DNA of 13,999 nucleotides from Bacteroidota bacterium (GTDB lineage Bacteria > Bacteroidota > Bacteroidia > Bacteroidales > Paludibacteraceae). Location of the stretch: NCBI GenBank assembly GCA_017860335.1, contig JAFNAU010000022.1, positions 1-13,999 on the forward strand, in the 5' to 3' direction. How positions within the stretch are numbered: the first letter of the stretch is position 1; each line of letters starts with the position of its first letter. The notes beneath the pieces were generated by a model. It was given only the letters and a program-made list of their open reading frames with translations. It did not search any database and was not told the DNA's origin. Both the position numbers and the translations under genes were made by a program. Below are positions 13,915 to 13,999 of the stretch, piece after piece.

Positions 13915-13999
13915 GCCCAGATGGCGGAATTGGTAGACGCGCTGGTCTCAAACACCAGTGGATTCACTTCCATGCCGGTTCGATCCCGGCTCTGGGTAC
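13915..13999 (+). tRNA. tRNA-Leu (anticodon CAA)
   Basis: Decodes UUG. The acceptor stem pairs GCCCAGA (13915-13921) with TCTGGGT (13991-13997; the outermost pair is G-T). The D-loop region has AATTGGTAGA. The anticodon stem CTGGT/ACCAG (13942-13946 and 13954-13958) encloses the loop CTCAAAC, with anticodon CAA at 13949-13951. A long class II variable arm (13959-13973) has a TGGA/TCCA stem, as expected for leucine. The T-arm is GCCGG-TTCGATC-CCGGC (13974-13990). The discriminator A at 13998 is the leucine identity base. The window ends at the first C of a probable encoded CCA, so only the last two bases are missing. Confidence 0.95.

Noticed and set aside
13915..13999. tRNA-Leu as an integration site for a mobile element
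   Set aside because: No integrase, direct repeat of the tRNA end or foreign-looking genes are seen in the window; the sequence past 13999 is not available.

Overview
The window looks like an ordinary chromosomal segment from a member of the Bacteroidota, most likely Bacteroidales. Three things point that way. Several genes carry the -33 TTTG / -7 TAnnTTTG promoter of this phylum (perfect 19-base spacing before the TlpA-like gene and the tRNA). Purine-rich Shine-Dalgarno sites are generally absent. The protein families are typical of the phylum (two-parvulin periplasmic PPIase beside guaB, EpsC-type serine acetyltransferase, small TatD hydrolase, DUF4870 protein, S41 protease). I see no prophage, transposase, CRISPR array or rRNA.

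Layout. Positions 1-947 (-) hold a periplasmic peptidyl-prolyl isomerase that is frameshifted inside its first parvulin domain and runs off the left edge. Next come guaB (1106-2581, -) and a short-chain dehydrogenase (2734-3450, -). A divergent intergenic region leads to a PlsC-like acyltransferase (3682-4515, +). A TlpA-like thioredoxin and a SHOCT/DUF4870 membrane protein (4589-5644, +) form a small operon that ends in a hairpin. A TatD-type hydrolase with a TTG start follows (5728-6357, +), then an S41 C-terminal-processing protease followed three bases later by pnuC (6466-8679, +). A double-domain retropepsin-like protein with a PDZ domain (8686-9894) and a PAP2 phosphatase (9979-10623) lie on the minus strand. 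The right end is on the plus strand: a stand-alone NadR-type nicotinamide riboside kinase (10702-11247), an EpsC-type serine acetyltransferase with an unusual Lys-rich, four-Cys tail (11361-12503), an inverted array of 9-bp repeats, an RlmL-type rRNA methyltransferase (12655-13818) and tRNA-Leu(CAA) at the right edge.

How the genes fit together. Most are independent housekeeping genes. The clearest pathway link is PnuC (nicotinamide riboside uptake) with the NadR-type kinase (phosphorylation to NMN), about 2 kb apart and separated by two minus-strand genes. Several products act in the envelope or periplasm: PPIase, TlpA-like protein, S41 protease, retropepsin/PDZ protein and PAP2 phosphatase.

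I did not find a clearly new multi-gene system. The observations most worth a second look are: (1) the 9-bp repeat array at 12509-12643, whose units switch orientation and fold into nested hairpins; (2) the A10 tract in the serine acetyltransferase gene, where a one-base slip either way would remove the odd tail and leave a normal-length enzyme; (3) the apparent ~43-bp microhomology deletion in the PPIase gene; (4) a perfect 13-bp inverted repeat carrying two opposed -7 elements between guaB and the PPIase gene.
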